From positions 124,001 to 188,000 of the forward strand of contig JALKBU010000002.1 of assembly GCA_023091735.1 (NCBI GenBank): a stretch of 64,000 nt of DNA, read 5' to 3'. This DNA comes from Trichomonas tenax. Its lineage: Eukaryota; Parabasalia; Trichomonadida; Trichomonadidae. The notes under the pieces were generated by a model. The model saw only the letters and a list, made by a program, of their open reading frames with translations. It was not told where the DNA came from and did no database searches. Below are positions 37,619 to 46,038 of the stretch, piece by piece (position 1 is the first letter of the stretch; each line of letters opens with the position of its first letter). The translations under genes were made by a program, and so were the position numbers.

Positions 37619-38039
37619 GTGACACTCTTAACCTTATTTTTTAAAATCTTTCTCGGGCTAATAAAATGCTTCTTATCATTGAATTGGATCATATTAATAT
37701 TTGAACACAATGATATAGTCAACAGCAACATAGAGCTAAATATTATTATACATTTAGTTAGGCGTGGATCTCATTTTTGTTGAAAACCTATTCAATTTAC
37801 ACAAAAAATCGAACTTTGCCCAAACTTTGAAGTGAACATGCATTTTATATCATGTAATATATGTTATGATATTTCATTTAATTATCATATGTAAAAAAAT
37901 TATCAGTTGCTATTTTTATAACTTTGAAATATTGGAAAGAAACTAGCCCAAAGATTAAGATACTTGATTGCCATGGCTTGGCTAACATAACTTCTCGAGA
38001 TACATTTTGGATTTCAAAACTGCAGTCAATAAAATGGTA
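37619..38039 (+). repeat. 421-bp dispersed repeat, copy 2
   Basis: Direct-orientation match to 1934-2354 across the full 421 bp with few substitutions. Here the right end is followed by unrelated DNA instead of the tRNA-like repeat, which helps define the boundary. Confidence 0.85.
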
Positions 38040-38530
38040 TTTAGTCTTAATATTTTTTGATTTTCGAGTATGTGGTTACTGTATTCGTTATCAATATCCA
38101 TTTTAATATTAGACTCGAAAAGATAATTTATTCATCATAATCAAACAGTGATTCTGCTTCAATCTATACAGTCATGGATGCATACTTAAATTGAAAATTA
38201 TTAAAGTTCCTTGAGATATATCGAAGTTCGCCCTAAAAATTCCAATAAAGATATGTCAAAAAATTTAACGTCTTTGTCAAATTTAATCAAATATGATAAA
38301 TGATAATTAAAAATCAGAATAAGTAACTGCAGCATACAGATAATTGAAATAAATTTGGCTTTTAAACCAAAATTAATCAACTTTGTTTGAAACTGATGAA
38401 TTCAATAAAAAAAGCAATTTCACAAAGATTTTGATTATGAAACTATATTTTATGCATACACATATATTGTAATTTTTTTGGAGAATGTTCAATTATGTTG
38501 GTTAAGCAATCAAAGCGAAATATAGTAATG

Positions 38531-38916
38531 GCTCCATTTTTTTTCTGGTTGACCTTTTTGAGTTTTGCGATTTTTAACGAGTAACCCCCATTTCTGGACG
38601 AATTTGATGAAACATTTACGTGCTTTTTTGGGGCGCTGATTCTAGTGGTGCAATCTGTTTCATGATCTTAGCAAGGTATTACTTAATCAAGATATGATTA
38701 CAAACAGAAACCCATTACAAATCATTAATGGGCTTCTGTTGTGAATCTCTTTGATGATTATAACAAATACATCTCACTATTATAGCGTTCGCTCGCTTAT
38801 TTTTGCTAGAGTTCCGGTCGAAAAATCAAAAAATAGAAAAGAAAAAATACGCTACGCCCAGGAGTCAAACGGCATTCCTTTGCCCATACATCGAGAATAT
38901 CTAACATTGTGCTACC
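38531..38916 (-). repeat. tRNA-like-headed dispersed repeat, copy B
   Basis: Reverse-complement match to 2351-2734. On the minus strand it starts with a tRNA-like head (38916-38850: A-box TAGCACAATGTT, B-box CGTTTGACTCC), a T6 run, and ends in the decayed coding stretch, where ATG AAA CAG ATT GCA is intact at its start but a one-base insertion shifts the frame after ESAP. Confidence 0.75.
38850..38916 (-). other. Degenerate tRNA-like sequence, copy B
   Basis: Same A-box to B-box spacing as copy A with several compensating or independent changes; the anticodon-like arm is less well paired here. It is followed by T6. Confidence 0.45.
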
Positions 38917-38969
38917 TCAAATTCACATAAAACTTGCTCATTGGTAACATTACATATCAAACTTTCGAC

Positions 38970-38982
38970 TTTACATGACAAA
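38970..38982 (+). promoter_or_regulatory. TTTACATGACAAA motif in the repeat island
   Basis: Reverse form of TTTGTCATGTAAA; no gene follows it closely. Confidence 0.3.
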
Positions 38983-39449
38983 TATCAGATAATAAGTGTC
39001 GGAAATTGTGACTTTAGTTATTTTACATGTAGAAATTCGTTGAAATCTCTTGGAGGCATGGAGATCCTCAAGTTAAATAGACAAGCAAATGCTATAAACA
39101 TACTCAGCACCCCTGAAAAGCACCAATTTCTTATTAAAATAAATGGAAATACTAAATCAGTTAAATTATTGCTTTTTTAAAAATACAAAAACAGAGTCTC
39201 ATATTCTTAAAATAATAATCTATAATCACACTATTTATGAATGTATTAATTATAATTGATTTTGTTAATATATTTATAAATTCTGCGATTTAATATGGGC
39301 TACATCTATATTATTAACATGCAATTATACCTACAATAGATAAGAGAAGAGAAGAGCTTCCATCATCTTCCAATACATAATAGTGTTTGTTTAAGCAAAA
39401 CCATATTTGATGAGCGGCTTGGTCTTTGTTTGCAGAGATATTATTGATA

Positions 39450-40244
39450 CCACTGTAAACAGAACCCCAGAAAGGCACGTAAATGTTTTATCAGATCTGA
39501 TCTATGGGGGTCACTCGTTAAAAATCGCAAAACTCAAAAGAGTAAACGAGAAAAAAAATTCGAGGTGTTGTAATTCTCAATTATTTTTTATACTAGCTAA
39601 AAAATAAAATTAAATGATAAATCACATATTACTTGATACAGCAATATGCAAATCATATGTAAAAGCATGAAATTAAACATAATATTAATTGATTGAATTG
39701 AAAAATTTAATTTGATGATTAACTCTTGCTCATTTTAATACATTACATCCTACATATAAATATTCTGCAATGGAATGATTTTTCCAACGAACACATATGT
39801 AGTTGTGATTAGAAAGAAAAAATACAATTACATCTAGAATTGAACACTCGACTAATATGTCAAAAATATACTTTTCCCATTAGACTAATTTGACATGTAA
39901 ATTTTCAAATTACAAATTTTTATTTAATCAAATTCCAATATTATGTTCTCTATAACTTAAGTTAGTAGAGCTTAGATATTTTAGTATGAGGATCTACACT
40001 ACCTCCTGTGTCTACCATTAAAGTTACAAGGAAATTGAATCTGGGAAAGGGAGTGTCACAGCCTTTGATTTTCTTTCATGTTGCCAATATTGAAGATCCA
40101 GAAAATCTTGTTTTTTATTTTGCTGATGCAAGAACTAGTAGACAATTCAAATTTTTTATCGTCTTTTGTTTCGCCAAATTTGGAGAAGCAGCCTTTTCGG
40201 CATTAAAGTATCAATATTATGACCAACAACTTATAATGCAATAA
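39450..40244 (+). pseudogene. Interrupted copy of the multicopy ARKCFI protein family
   Basis: Positions 39450-39560 encode ARKCFIRSDLWGSLVKNRKT and then QKSKREKK, matching copies A and B. About 450 bases later, 40008-40244 encodes LGKGVSQPLIFFHVANIEDP onward to YQYYDQQLIMQ and a stop. Copy A joins these two parts directly (REKSGAVSQPL), so this copy appears to have received an insertion between REKK and GKGVSQPL. The intervening DNA carries a TTTGACATGTAAA motif. Function unknown. Confidence 0.5.
39889..39901 (+). promoter_or_regulatory. TTTGACATGTAAA motif
   Basis: Exact copy of the motif at 14344, located inside the repeat island. Confidence 0.35.
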
Positions 40245-40540
40245 CCAGTGGCTGATATGGAATCTGGCTCAATGCATAATTGTTTCATGCCTCTGTTAGT
40301 GATATTGAATGTGTTCCATGTTGATATGGTGTCAACAAAATTGACACTCTAAGGAGTTAAATAATGTATGATTTTCTTGCTAATACAATGTATATATCTC
40401 AAAGATTGCATAGTATAATATATTCACAAGATAGTCTCACATCGAATATTGTGTGTCTGAGTTATATAGCACAATTTCATCGCAACATCAAAGTCTCAAA
40501 TGTGTTCCATGCTTGGTAGTGTGAAAAACAGAGAAAATGT

Positions 40541-40623
40541 TGTTCTATGCACCTCAAATCGATTCAGAAGTCAATGATACATATTTCTCTTGGCTTCTGA
40601 ATCAAGTTGGAGTGCATAGAACA
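40541..40623. repeat. Imperfect hairpin H1
   Basis: Arms 40541-40574 and 40590-40623 (34 nt each) pair as inverted repeats with a few mismatches around a 15-nt loop. The arms begin TGTTCTATGCAC. Confidence 0.7.
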
Positions 40624-40671
40624 GCTTTTCAAAATCGACCCAGAATATCGAAATTAATTTCCGCCAACACT

Positions 40672-40731
40672 TTGTTGTAATAATGCAGTGCAACTTGATA
40701 TCACACTGTTTAAGTTTGATTATGCAACCAA
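40672..40731. repeat. Imperfect hairpin H2 (weak)
   Basis: TTGTTGTAATAAT (40672-40684) pairs imperfectly with ATTATGCAACCAA (40719-40731), with an inner CAGTG/CACTG pair. Weaker than its neighbours. Confidence 0.35.
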
Positions 40732-40768
40732 CATCTGATGGGATGAAAAATCAAAACTCGTCCAATTG

Positions 40769-40854
40769 TTGTGTTTGGGTCCTCCTTATCGGTTCTTTAG
40801 TCATTGCACATGTATGCAGTGGCTTCAGTAACGAGAAGAAGGACTCAAACACAA
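40769..40854. repeat. Imperfect hairpin H3
   Basis: Two 40-nt arms (40769-40808, 40815-40854) pair at 31 of 40 positions around a 6-nt loop; several mismatches are G-U type. The arms begin TTGTGTTTGGGTCC. Confidence 0.7.
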
Positions 40855-40894
40855 TATTATATAAATCAATGTAAATTTTTTGATAAAAATTCAT

Positions 40895-40976
40895 CCATCA
40901 CTGTATGCCAATGGTATATGTGGCCTTTTTATTAGATTTCTCAAGCCTTAATGTGCTATTGGCACACAGTTGTTGG
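40895..40976. repeat. Imperfect hairpin H4
   Basis: Arms 40895-40920 and 40951-40976 pair with one bulge and a few mismatches (CTGTATGCCAATGG against the complement of CTATTGGCACACAG). Confidence 0.6.
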
Positions 40977-41006
40977 AGAAACATGAATCACCAACAAAAC
41001 TCGTTG

Positions 41007-41081
41007 TTTTTATCATCTTCTTGGTACATATGTCATTAAATCATGCCATCGATGACATTTGTATGGAGAAGAAGACTAAAA
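41007..41081. repeat. Imperfect hairpin H5
   Basis: Arms 41007-41036 and 41052-41081 pair imperfectly; the inner ATGTCAT/ATGACAT part is perfect. Loop about 15 nt. Confidence 0.6.
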
Positions 41082-41104
41082 TAAGAAGTTATGAAAATAT
41101 CTCG

Positions 41105-41178
41105 AATTTGACTATGATTTGAAAGAGTTTTTAACATTCTCATCATTTCGCAGGTCTCGCTTCAATCATTGCCATATT
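41105..41178. repeat. Imperfect hairpin H6
   Basis: Arms 41105-41127 and 41156-41178 pair at 16 of 23 positions. Confidence 0.45.
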
Positions 41179-41237
41179 ATAATCAATGTTATTTACTATT
41201 TTTGAACCCAATTCTAAAAAAAAACATAGTAGTAGTT

Positions 41238-41318
41238 GTTCTATTCCAATATTCTCAGTGACAACGTCACCTATCACATGTGTGAGTGACAGTATTTCTG
41301 AGAATATGGGGATATAAC
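41238..41318. repeat. Imperfect hairpin H7
   Basis: Arms 41238-41258 and 41298-41318 pair well (TATTCTCAG/CTGAGAATA at the inner end), and the 39-nt loop contains a further near-palindrome (GTCAC...GTGAC). Confidence 0.65.
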
Positions 41319-41364
41319 AATATGATGAAAATCAATGATCAAATTTTATTAAAACTTTCTATTT

Positions 41365-41437
41365 CACTGAATGCAAATGGTGCACTAGGACTAGTGATTA
41401 CATTGATCCAGTTCTAGTGCACCATTTGTATTCAGTG
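41365..41437. repeat. Imperfect hairpin H8
   Basis: Arms 41365-41392 and 41410-41437 pair at 26 of 28 positions around a 17-nt loop. The arms begin CACTGAATGCAAATGG. Confidence 0.75.
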
Positions 41438-41467
41438 GGGGGCTTTTATGATTGGCAATTAAATTTA

Positions 41468-41890
41468 TATACGCAAAGTCGGCAAAACTCGTTTTTTAAC
41501 TCACTGGATTAACTTCTTGCTAAGTTATTGAACCTCAATTTACAAAATCACGTTGTTCACACATAGGCTATGTGTGAACACTTGGAATACTTTTTTCAAA
41601 AAAAAAGCATATTTGTGATTAGATTTACCTATTTATCATCGACAACAACATATTTTACGTTATAAAAATGCTATACGATGGGAATATAATATATTATAAT
41701 GAGTAAAGCACATCATGGCAAATCAATGTTTTTGATGCAAGATATATCTAATATTTTAATGAAATATAGACTTTGTTAGCTAATTCTTTAATATATCATG
41801 CACAACGTGATTTTGTAAATTGGAATTCAATAACTTAGCAAGAAGTTAATCCAGTGAGTTAAAAAACGAGTTTCGCTGACTTTGCGTATA
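41468..41890. mobile_element. MITE-like element with 89-bp terminal inverted repeats
   Basis: The 423-bp unit begins TATACGCAAAGTC and ends GACTTTGCGTATA. The left arm (41468-41556) and right arm (41802-41890) are 89-bp inverted repeats with few mismatches. Flanks TAAATTTA (41460-41467) and AAAATTTA (41891-41898) agree at 7 of 8 positions, consistent with an 8-bp target-site duplication of the hAT type. The internal 245 bp has no reading frame; a near-perfect palindrome (GTTCACACATAGG...) lies next to the left arm. This fits a non-autonomous DNA transposon. Confidence 0.7.
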
Positions 41891-41988
41891 AAAATTTAGA
41901 CAAGCCTTTTATGATTTAAAAAAAATAGCTAAATATATAATATAACAAGACTGATTGTTTTTCCGGGTGTAAGTGATATACTGATGGT

Positions 41989-42052
41989 GTTGTGGTATCA
42001 CTCCGGAGTGATTTTCGAAATTCCAATTTTGATCGGAGCGATTAATCGCAAC
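41989..42052. repeat. Imperfect hairpin H9
   Basis: Arms 41989-42015 and 42027-42052 pair imperfectly; ATCACTCCGGAGTGAT within the left arm is itself a 16-bp perfect palindrome. Confidence 0.5.
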
Positions 42053-42613
42053 AACGATTAATAACCTTATATCCATTGCTTTCATTCTTTTTTATAGCAA
42101 GTAACTTTTGATTCCTCTTATAGCGAATCCATATACTGGAGGCAATGATATGTACCCATACTGAATTCTACTTAGAAAATGCTCATCGATCGATTTTTCA
42201 ATCATTTATATTCTAATATTTATAGCAATACTGCTAGCAACTTGCACACCTAACATGGTAGCTAATTACGCGGAATTTTTGCTTCAGACTTATGAATTCC
42301 AATGATTATTTAGAGTCTGATTTATTTATTCTTTACTTAGGCCACATAAACTAATAGCCAACAGCTCCTAGATTACTTCCTGATTTTGTTCCTTTAATCA
42401 ATAAAAAATTAAATATGCTATTTATAACATATTTTCTTTCATATATGAAATACCTTTTAGCTCTTTAGTCGATTGTATGCCTTTCGAAAGAAAATACTGT
42501 TTGAAAGTTTATTGACAATAAAGAATTTGATGTAAATATCAAAGTTTCTGCTTTATTTCAGCTGTGTATGTGTGCGTCTGCTTTTTGGCGATGTAATCAT
42601 GAAGCTCCATAAC

Positions 42614-42712
42614 TACCTCCAAAATGACTTCCAATGCCAGTGGCACTAAAATTGAGATTAATTGAGAGCATTCCGGAAGTTCCAATTCAGTTTTGGGGCT
42701 ATTTTGGAGGTA
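42614..42712. repeat. Imperfect hairpin H10
   Basis: TACCTCCAAAAT (42614-42625) and ATTTTGGAGGTA (42701-42712) are perfect inverted arms; further inner pairing is partial. Confidence 0.5.
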
Positions 42713-43226
42713 TAGATTCGACTATTTTTAAGATAAACACAATACGCTAAGACAGCTAACCCTGATTTTCTAAAAATTAAAAGAACAGCTAGAAATACTA
42801 GGCAGAATTTCAAATTATCATGTTGAGTTAGAGAATAGTGAAAAACAGAGATGAAAATTTATAAACAATTCATTTTATATCATAATGCATTATGAATGAT
42901 TGATTCCACATCATAATGATGATAAAATGTGAATGATTGATCCTATATCATAATGCATTAATTTTAATGCTATTTTTCCATTGAAAAAAGTTAAATCATG
43001 AAAAAATCAAAATTTACACCAAAAAAAGTTTTCCCCTCAAATACCTCCAACACTTCCAAGAGATTTATTTTGTCTTGGGAAAAAATTCGCATTTTGGATC
43101 TTTTGGGAAACATTAGGCAAATGTTGGAATATTTGCCTTGTAAATTGACATTTGTCAAATTAGGGACGATTGTTTTTCGTCAGTTTTTTGCACATCACGT
43201 TGATTGATGTGAAAAACAGTTTTCGA

Positions 43227-43555
43227 ATGGAAGCGAAGATCGAAGAAATAAGGCAGAGACAGGACAAAGCGGAGATGTCTGTGCAGGACTGTTACAAGGC
43301 GTGGAATGACTCTTTGGATGGTTCATTTAGTGTTCTAACAAATAGTGTTTAATCAACATTTCGAATGCTTCGAGACTGATGTAAACAAATCAGTGACTTG
43401 TATAACTTGATTTCTAACAAACAGCACAAGGAATTGGGTATGAAACTCTTCAATTCGCCGAAAATTGGCTTGATGGTATTCTTGAAGTTATATCGAGTAA
43501 ACAGGAAGAAGTTCAAGGCTTCCTAAAGGAGGCAGAAGACGCCTTAAAGTTATAA
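43227..43555 (+). CDS. 92-residue coiled-coil protein with two 25-nt introns
   Basis: Exons 43227-43320, 43346-43399 and 43425-43555 join into one 279-nt frame (92 residues plus stop). The introns, 43321-43345 (GTTCAT...CTAACAAATAG) and 43400-43424 (GTATAA...CTAACAAACAG), are each exactly 25 nt and end in the CTAACANANAG branch-plus-acceptor block typical of trichomonad introns. Without splicing, stops end every frame soon; with it, phases fit twice. The product begins MEAKIEEIRQRQDKAEM, continues YKAWNDSLDVFNQHFECF and ends KQEEVQGFLKEAEDALKL. It is helical and acidic, with coiled-coil potential. I do not recognise the family. Confidence 0.8.
43321..43345 (+). other. Short intron 1 (25 nt)
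   Basis: Begins GTTCATTT, ends TTCTAACAAATAG. Its removal leaves phase 1 and turns GAT-GGT into GAT-GTG. Confidence 0.75.
43400..43424 (+). other. Short intron 2 (25 nt)
   Basis: Begins GTATAACT, ends TTCTAACAAACAG. It contains an in-frame TGA if retained; its removal makes ACT-TCA-CAA and restores a frame of more than 40 codons. Confidence 0.8.
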
Positions 43556-44135
43556 TATTAAACTTTGATTTTTATCTAATGTTAATTGTTTCATATTGAG
43601 TACAGATCGAATCTTGTAGGCAAAGAGCTCACTTTTTGGATTCTTAATGCGTTTGAGTTGAAAACATTGAGAAAGGTGCTGAAATATTGAATTGATGATA
43701 AAAATCGAATGTAAAATAAGTGAAAATGGATAACTAATCGAATGAAGATGATTAGTTCTTAATGGAAATGATGTACTTAGTGTCAGAAATGAGTAGTATT
43801 GATGAGGAAAAACAGCTTTCGATGCTAAAAATTATTCTTGACCAAAATGCTTACATGTCAAAAACAATTGCTTTTTTCTCGAGCGAGTTTTTAGTGTTCT
43901 AACTGGTGAAATAGATAATAAATGTCATTCAATATTAAAACCATAGATACATCATTGATCGCTAAGCATATCCTACATGATTCAAAATCTTTGATATTGA
44001 ACATCTGACCTTAATAACACAGAAATTGATACTCATCATTGCAACAAAAAAAAAAAACGCATAAAACAAACTTGAATCCAACGCATTATCTTATGTAAAG
44101 CATACATCAGAAAAACATAATTTATTTTGACAAAA
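43556..44135. other. Intergenic, with an isolated branch-site-like motif
   Basis: A 46-codon frame starting at about 43762 ends beside TTTAGTGTTCTAACTGG (about 43889), which shares TTTAGTGTTCTAAC with intron 1. I cannot support a gene here. CTTACATGTCAAA at 43850-43862 is another copy of the recurrent motif in reverse. Confidence 0.4.
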
Positions 44136-45968
44136 ATGTTGAGTGATGGAATAAAACTTTCTCATCACTCAACAGAAACAACATCGTGTGTTCTCGCTTT
44201 GTGCAACACAGAGTACAATAGCAACAGTCTTCTCGGTGTTGGAAGCAATTTAGGCGGGATTGACTTAGTTAATCTCGAAACTCGCGAGTTATTGGCTTCT
44301 TACACAGAAATGCACGAAAATAATGTCATGGGCATTGATTTCATGTCATCTTTCACATTATTAAGCTACGATAAATCGAAATTAGTAAAAACAGACACTG
44401 TTACAAGCGGAAGGGCAACTTTATTTAATCCTCTCGAAACCATTTACTCGAGTGCTATCTCATTATGTGCTTCAACAATTGTTATGTCTTCAGCATCAGG
44501 AATATATTTAATTGATGAAAGAACAGAACCGACAAAAATCAATGATGCATCACATATCAACGAAATAGCACTCGCTTATGACAACAATACACTTTTTACG
44601 GTCCAATCTGAACAACTTGCTTGTTTAGATATTCGTAATCCATCACACATTTATTCCTGCAGAGTTCCATTTGGTGTAACGAGTATGGCATGCAGTGAGA
44701 AGCATCTTGCATTCATTTCCACAGATTCATCACTTTATACATTTGATCTTCCATTAAATCCAAAATCTTTTAGAGAACACATCCCAATATTGAACACACT
44801 GCCAGCACGTCCAGTTTTTTATCACGATTACGTCGTTGTTGCTGATGGATGTGGAAGCATTTTCGTTGTAGATCCAGATACACAGGATAACAGCTATTCT
44901 CTTAATGTGGAACTTGCTACACCAGCAGTATGTGTTGCTGCTAATGATGTAGCTATTGCCGTTGCTTTAGAAGATGATATTTTCGTGTATTCTCACTTCG
45001 ACTATGAACCTAACTTAGTTAAGAATGTTTTCATCGATGCTTCAGAAGAGGAGGAAGATTCACATGAAGCATGGCTCATGCAAACAGAAAATGTCAAGGC
45101 AGAGGATGGCGAATGCACATACGAGAAGTATGGATATTGCGATCAGTTAGTTTATGTGTGCCGAGACTGCATTCGTGCTGATTCGCCGTTCGGAATATGC
45201 GAACAATGTGCCAAAATCTGTCACCATGGTCATGATGTTCGTCCAATTGGCGTAAGAAGACGCTTCAGATGTGATTGTGGTAATGAGAGTTCAAGGAGGC
45301 CATGCAGCTGCATGATAGCAGCAAAGATTGCTGAAAATACACACAACACATATGGACACAATTTCTTCGATAGATGGTGCACATGTGATGGTCCTGATAC
45401 TGGAGGAATGGTTCAATGTGTCGTCTGCAGTGATTGGTTCCATGTTCCATGTATCGGTTTATTCCCATCTGGATGTCCAATAACTTTGGATGATGTTGAT
45501 TGCCTCGATGATTGGGCTTTTGTTTGCAAAAACTGCTGCGATACAAGAGTTACATTCCTCAAAGATATCCCTGACAAAGATCCGCCTGAGATATTGGACT
45601 ACTTTGTTAGAGAAGCTACTATTGAGTCTAACTTCAAATTACCAAACAGAGATGCTGAGAAAGGTGTAGGATTTACAATTCCTGGCGGCAGATGGATGCC
45701 ACCTTCCAAATTATTATCATTTTCAGATGAACCAGAGATCAAGCAGGAATTCGAGAAATTGAACACAACAGAAGAAGATAAGAGGATGCCAAGAGCAAGT
45801 GGCCAAGCGGAGTATGCTAACGCAATGAGAGAATTATATGCAAATGTATTTGAACAAGCAATGCATGACGGAAGAACTGTTGCCCAGGCTTCCGATGTTC
45901 ATGATGCTGTTTCTAAATCTGTTTCCGACTTCTTGCACAGAAGAAGACGAGGAGATGGAAATAATTAA
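44136..45968 (+). CDS. Propeller-like plus UBR-box plus PHD-finger protein (UBR7-related)
   Basis: A 610-residue protein. Residues about 15-300 look like a WD40-type beta-propeller (repeated blades such as ASTIVMSSASGIYLIDERTE and LAFISTDSSLYTFDLP). From residue 327, CTYEKYGYCDQLVYVCRDCI...CHHGHDVRPIGV...FRCDCG...CSC is a complete UBR zinc-box, which binds N-degrons or histone tails. From about 414, WCTCDGPDTGGMVQCVVCSD-WFHVPCIG...CKNCC is a PHD finger. UBR box followed by PHD is the plan of UBR7; the N-terminal propeller is not part of animal or plant UBR7. The ATG is at 44136; the frame opens at a TTG nine bases earlier. Confidence 0.9.
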   Translation: MLSDGIKLSHHSTETTSCVLALCNTEYNSNSLLGVGSNLGGIDLVNLETRELLASYTEMHENNVMGIDFMSSFTLLSYDKSKLVKTDTVTSGRATLFNPLETIYSSAISLCASTIVMSSASGIYLIDERTEPTKINDASHINEIALAYDNNTLFTVQSEQLACLDIRNPSHIYSCRVPFGVTSMACSEKHLAFISTDSSLYTFDLPLNPKSFREHIPILNTLPARPVFYHDYVVVADGCGSIFVVDPDTQDNSYSLNVELATPAVCVAANDVAIAVALEDDIFVYSHFDYEPNLVKNVFIDASEEEEDSHEAWLMQTENVKAEDGECTYEKYGYCDQLVYVCRDCIRADSPFGICEQCAKICHHGHDVRPIGVRRRFRCDCGNESSRRPCSCMIAAKIAENTHNTYGHNFFDRWCTCDGPDTGGMVQCVVCSDWFHVPCIGLFPSGCPITLDDVDCLDDWAFVCKNCCDTRVTFLKDIPDKDPPEILDYFVREATIESNFKLPNRDAEKGVGFTIPGGRWMPPSKLLSFSDEPEIKQEFEKLNTTEEDKRMPRASGQAEYANAMRELYANVFEQAMHDGRTVAQASDVHDAVSKSVSDFLHRRRRGDGNN

Positions 45969-46038
45969 TTGTTTTGTATTAAATATAATATTATAATATA
46001 GGAAAAACAAAAAAATTTAAACTAAAATCTATAATTTT

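Larger units (their letters stand above)
37222..43226. other. 6-kb gene-poor, repeat- and hairpin-rich island
   Basis: No intact gene lies in these 6 kb, while the rest of the window averages about one gene per 1.7 kb. It holds the 421-bp repeat copy 2, tRNA-like repeat copy B, two fragments of the multicopy protein family, ten imperfect hairpins and a 423-bp inverted-repeat element, all listed separately. TTTACATGACAAA (38970-38982) and TTTGACATGTAAA (39889-39901) also occur. Short frames (for example 40683-40874, 42998-43207) look spurious. Confidence 0.7.

Noticed and set aside
40683..40874. 63-codon frame in the hairpin array
   Set aside because: It runs through hairpin H3 arms, which explains its sequence better than coding does.
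40500..41450. CRISPR-like array
   Set aside because: The regularly spaced units are inverted repeats of unrelated sequence, not direct repeats with spacers, and the genome is eukaryotic.
42998..43207. 69-codon frame before the two-intron gene
   Set aside because: No initiator, repetitive AT composition and no link in frame to the next exon.
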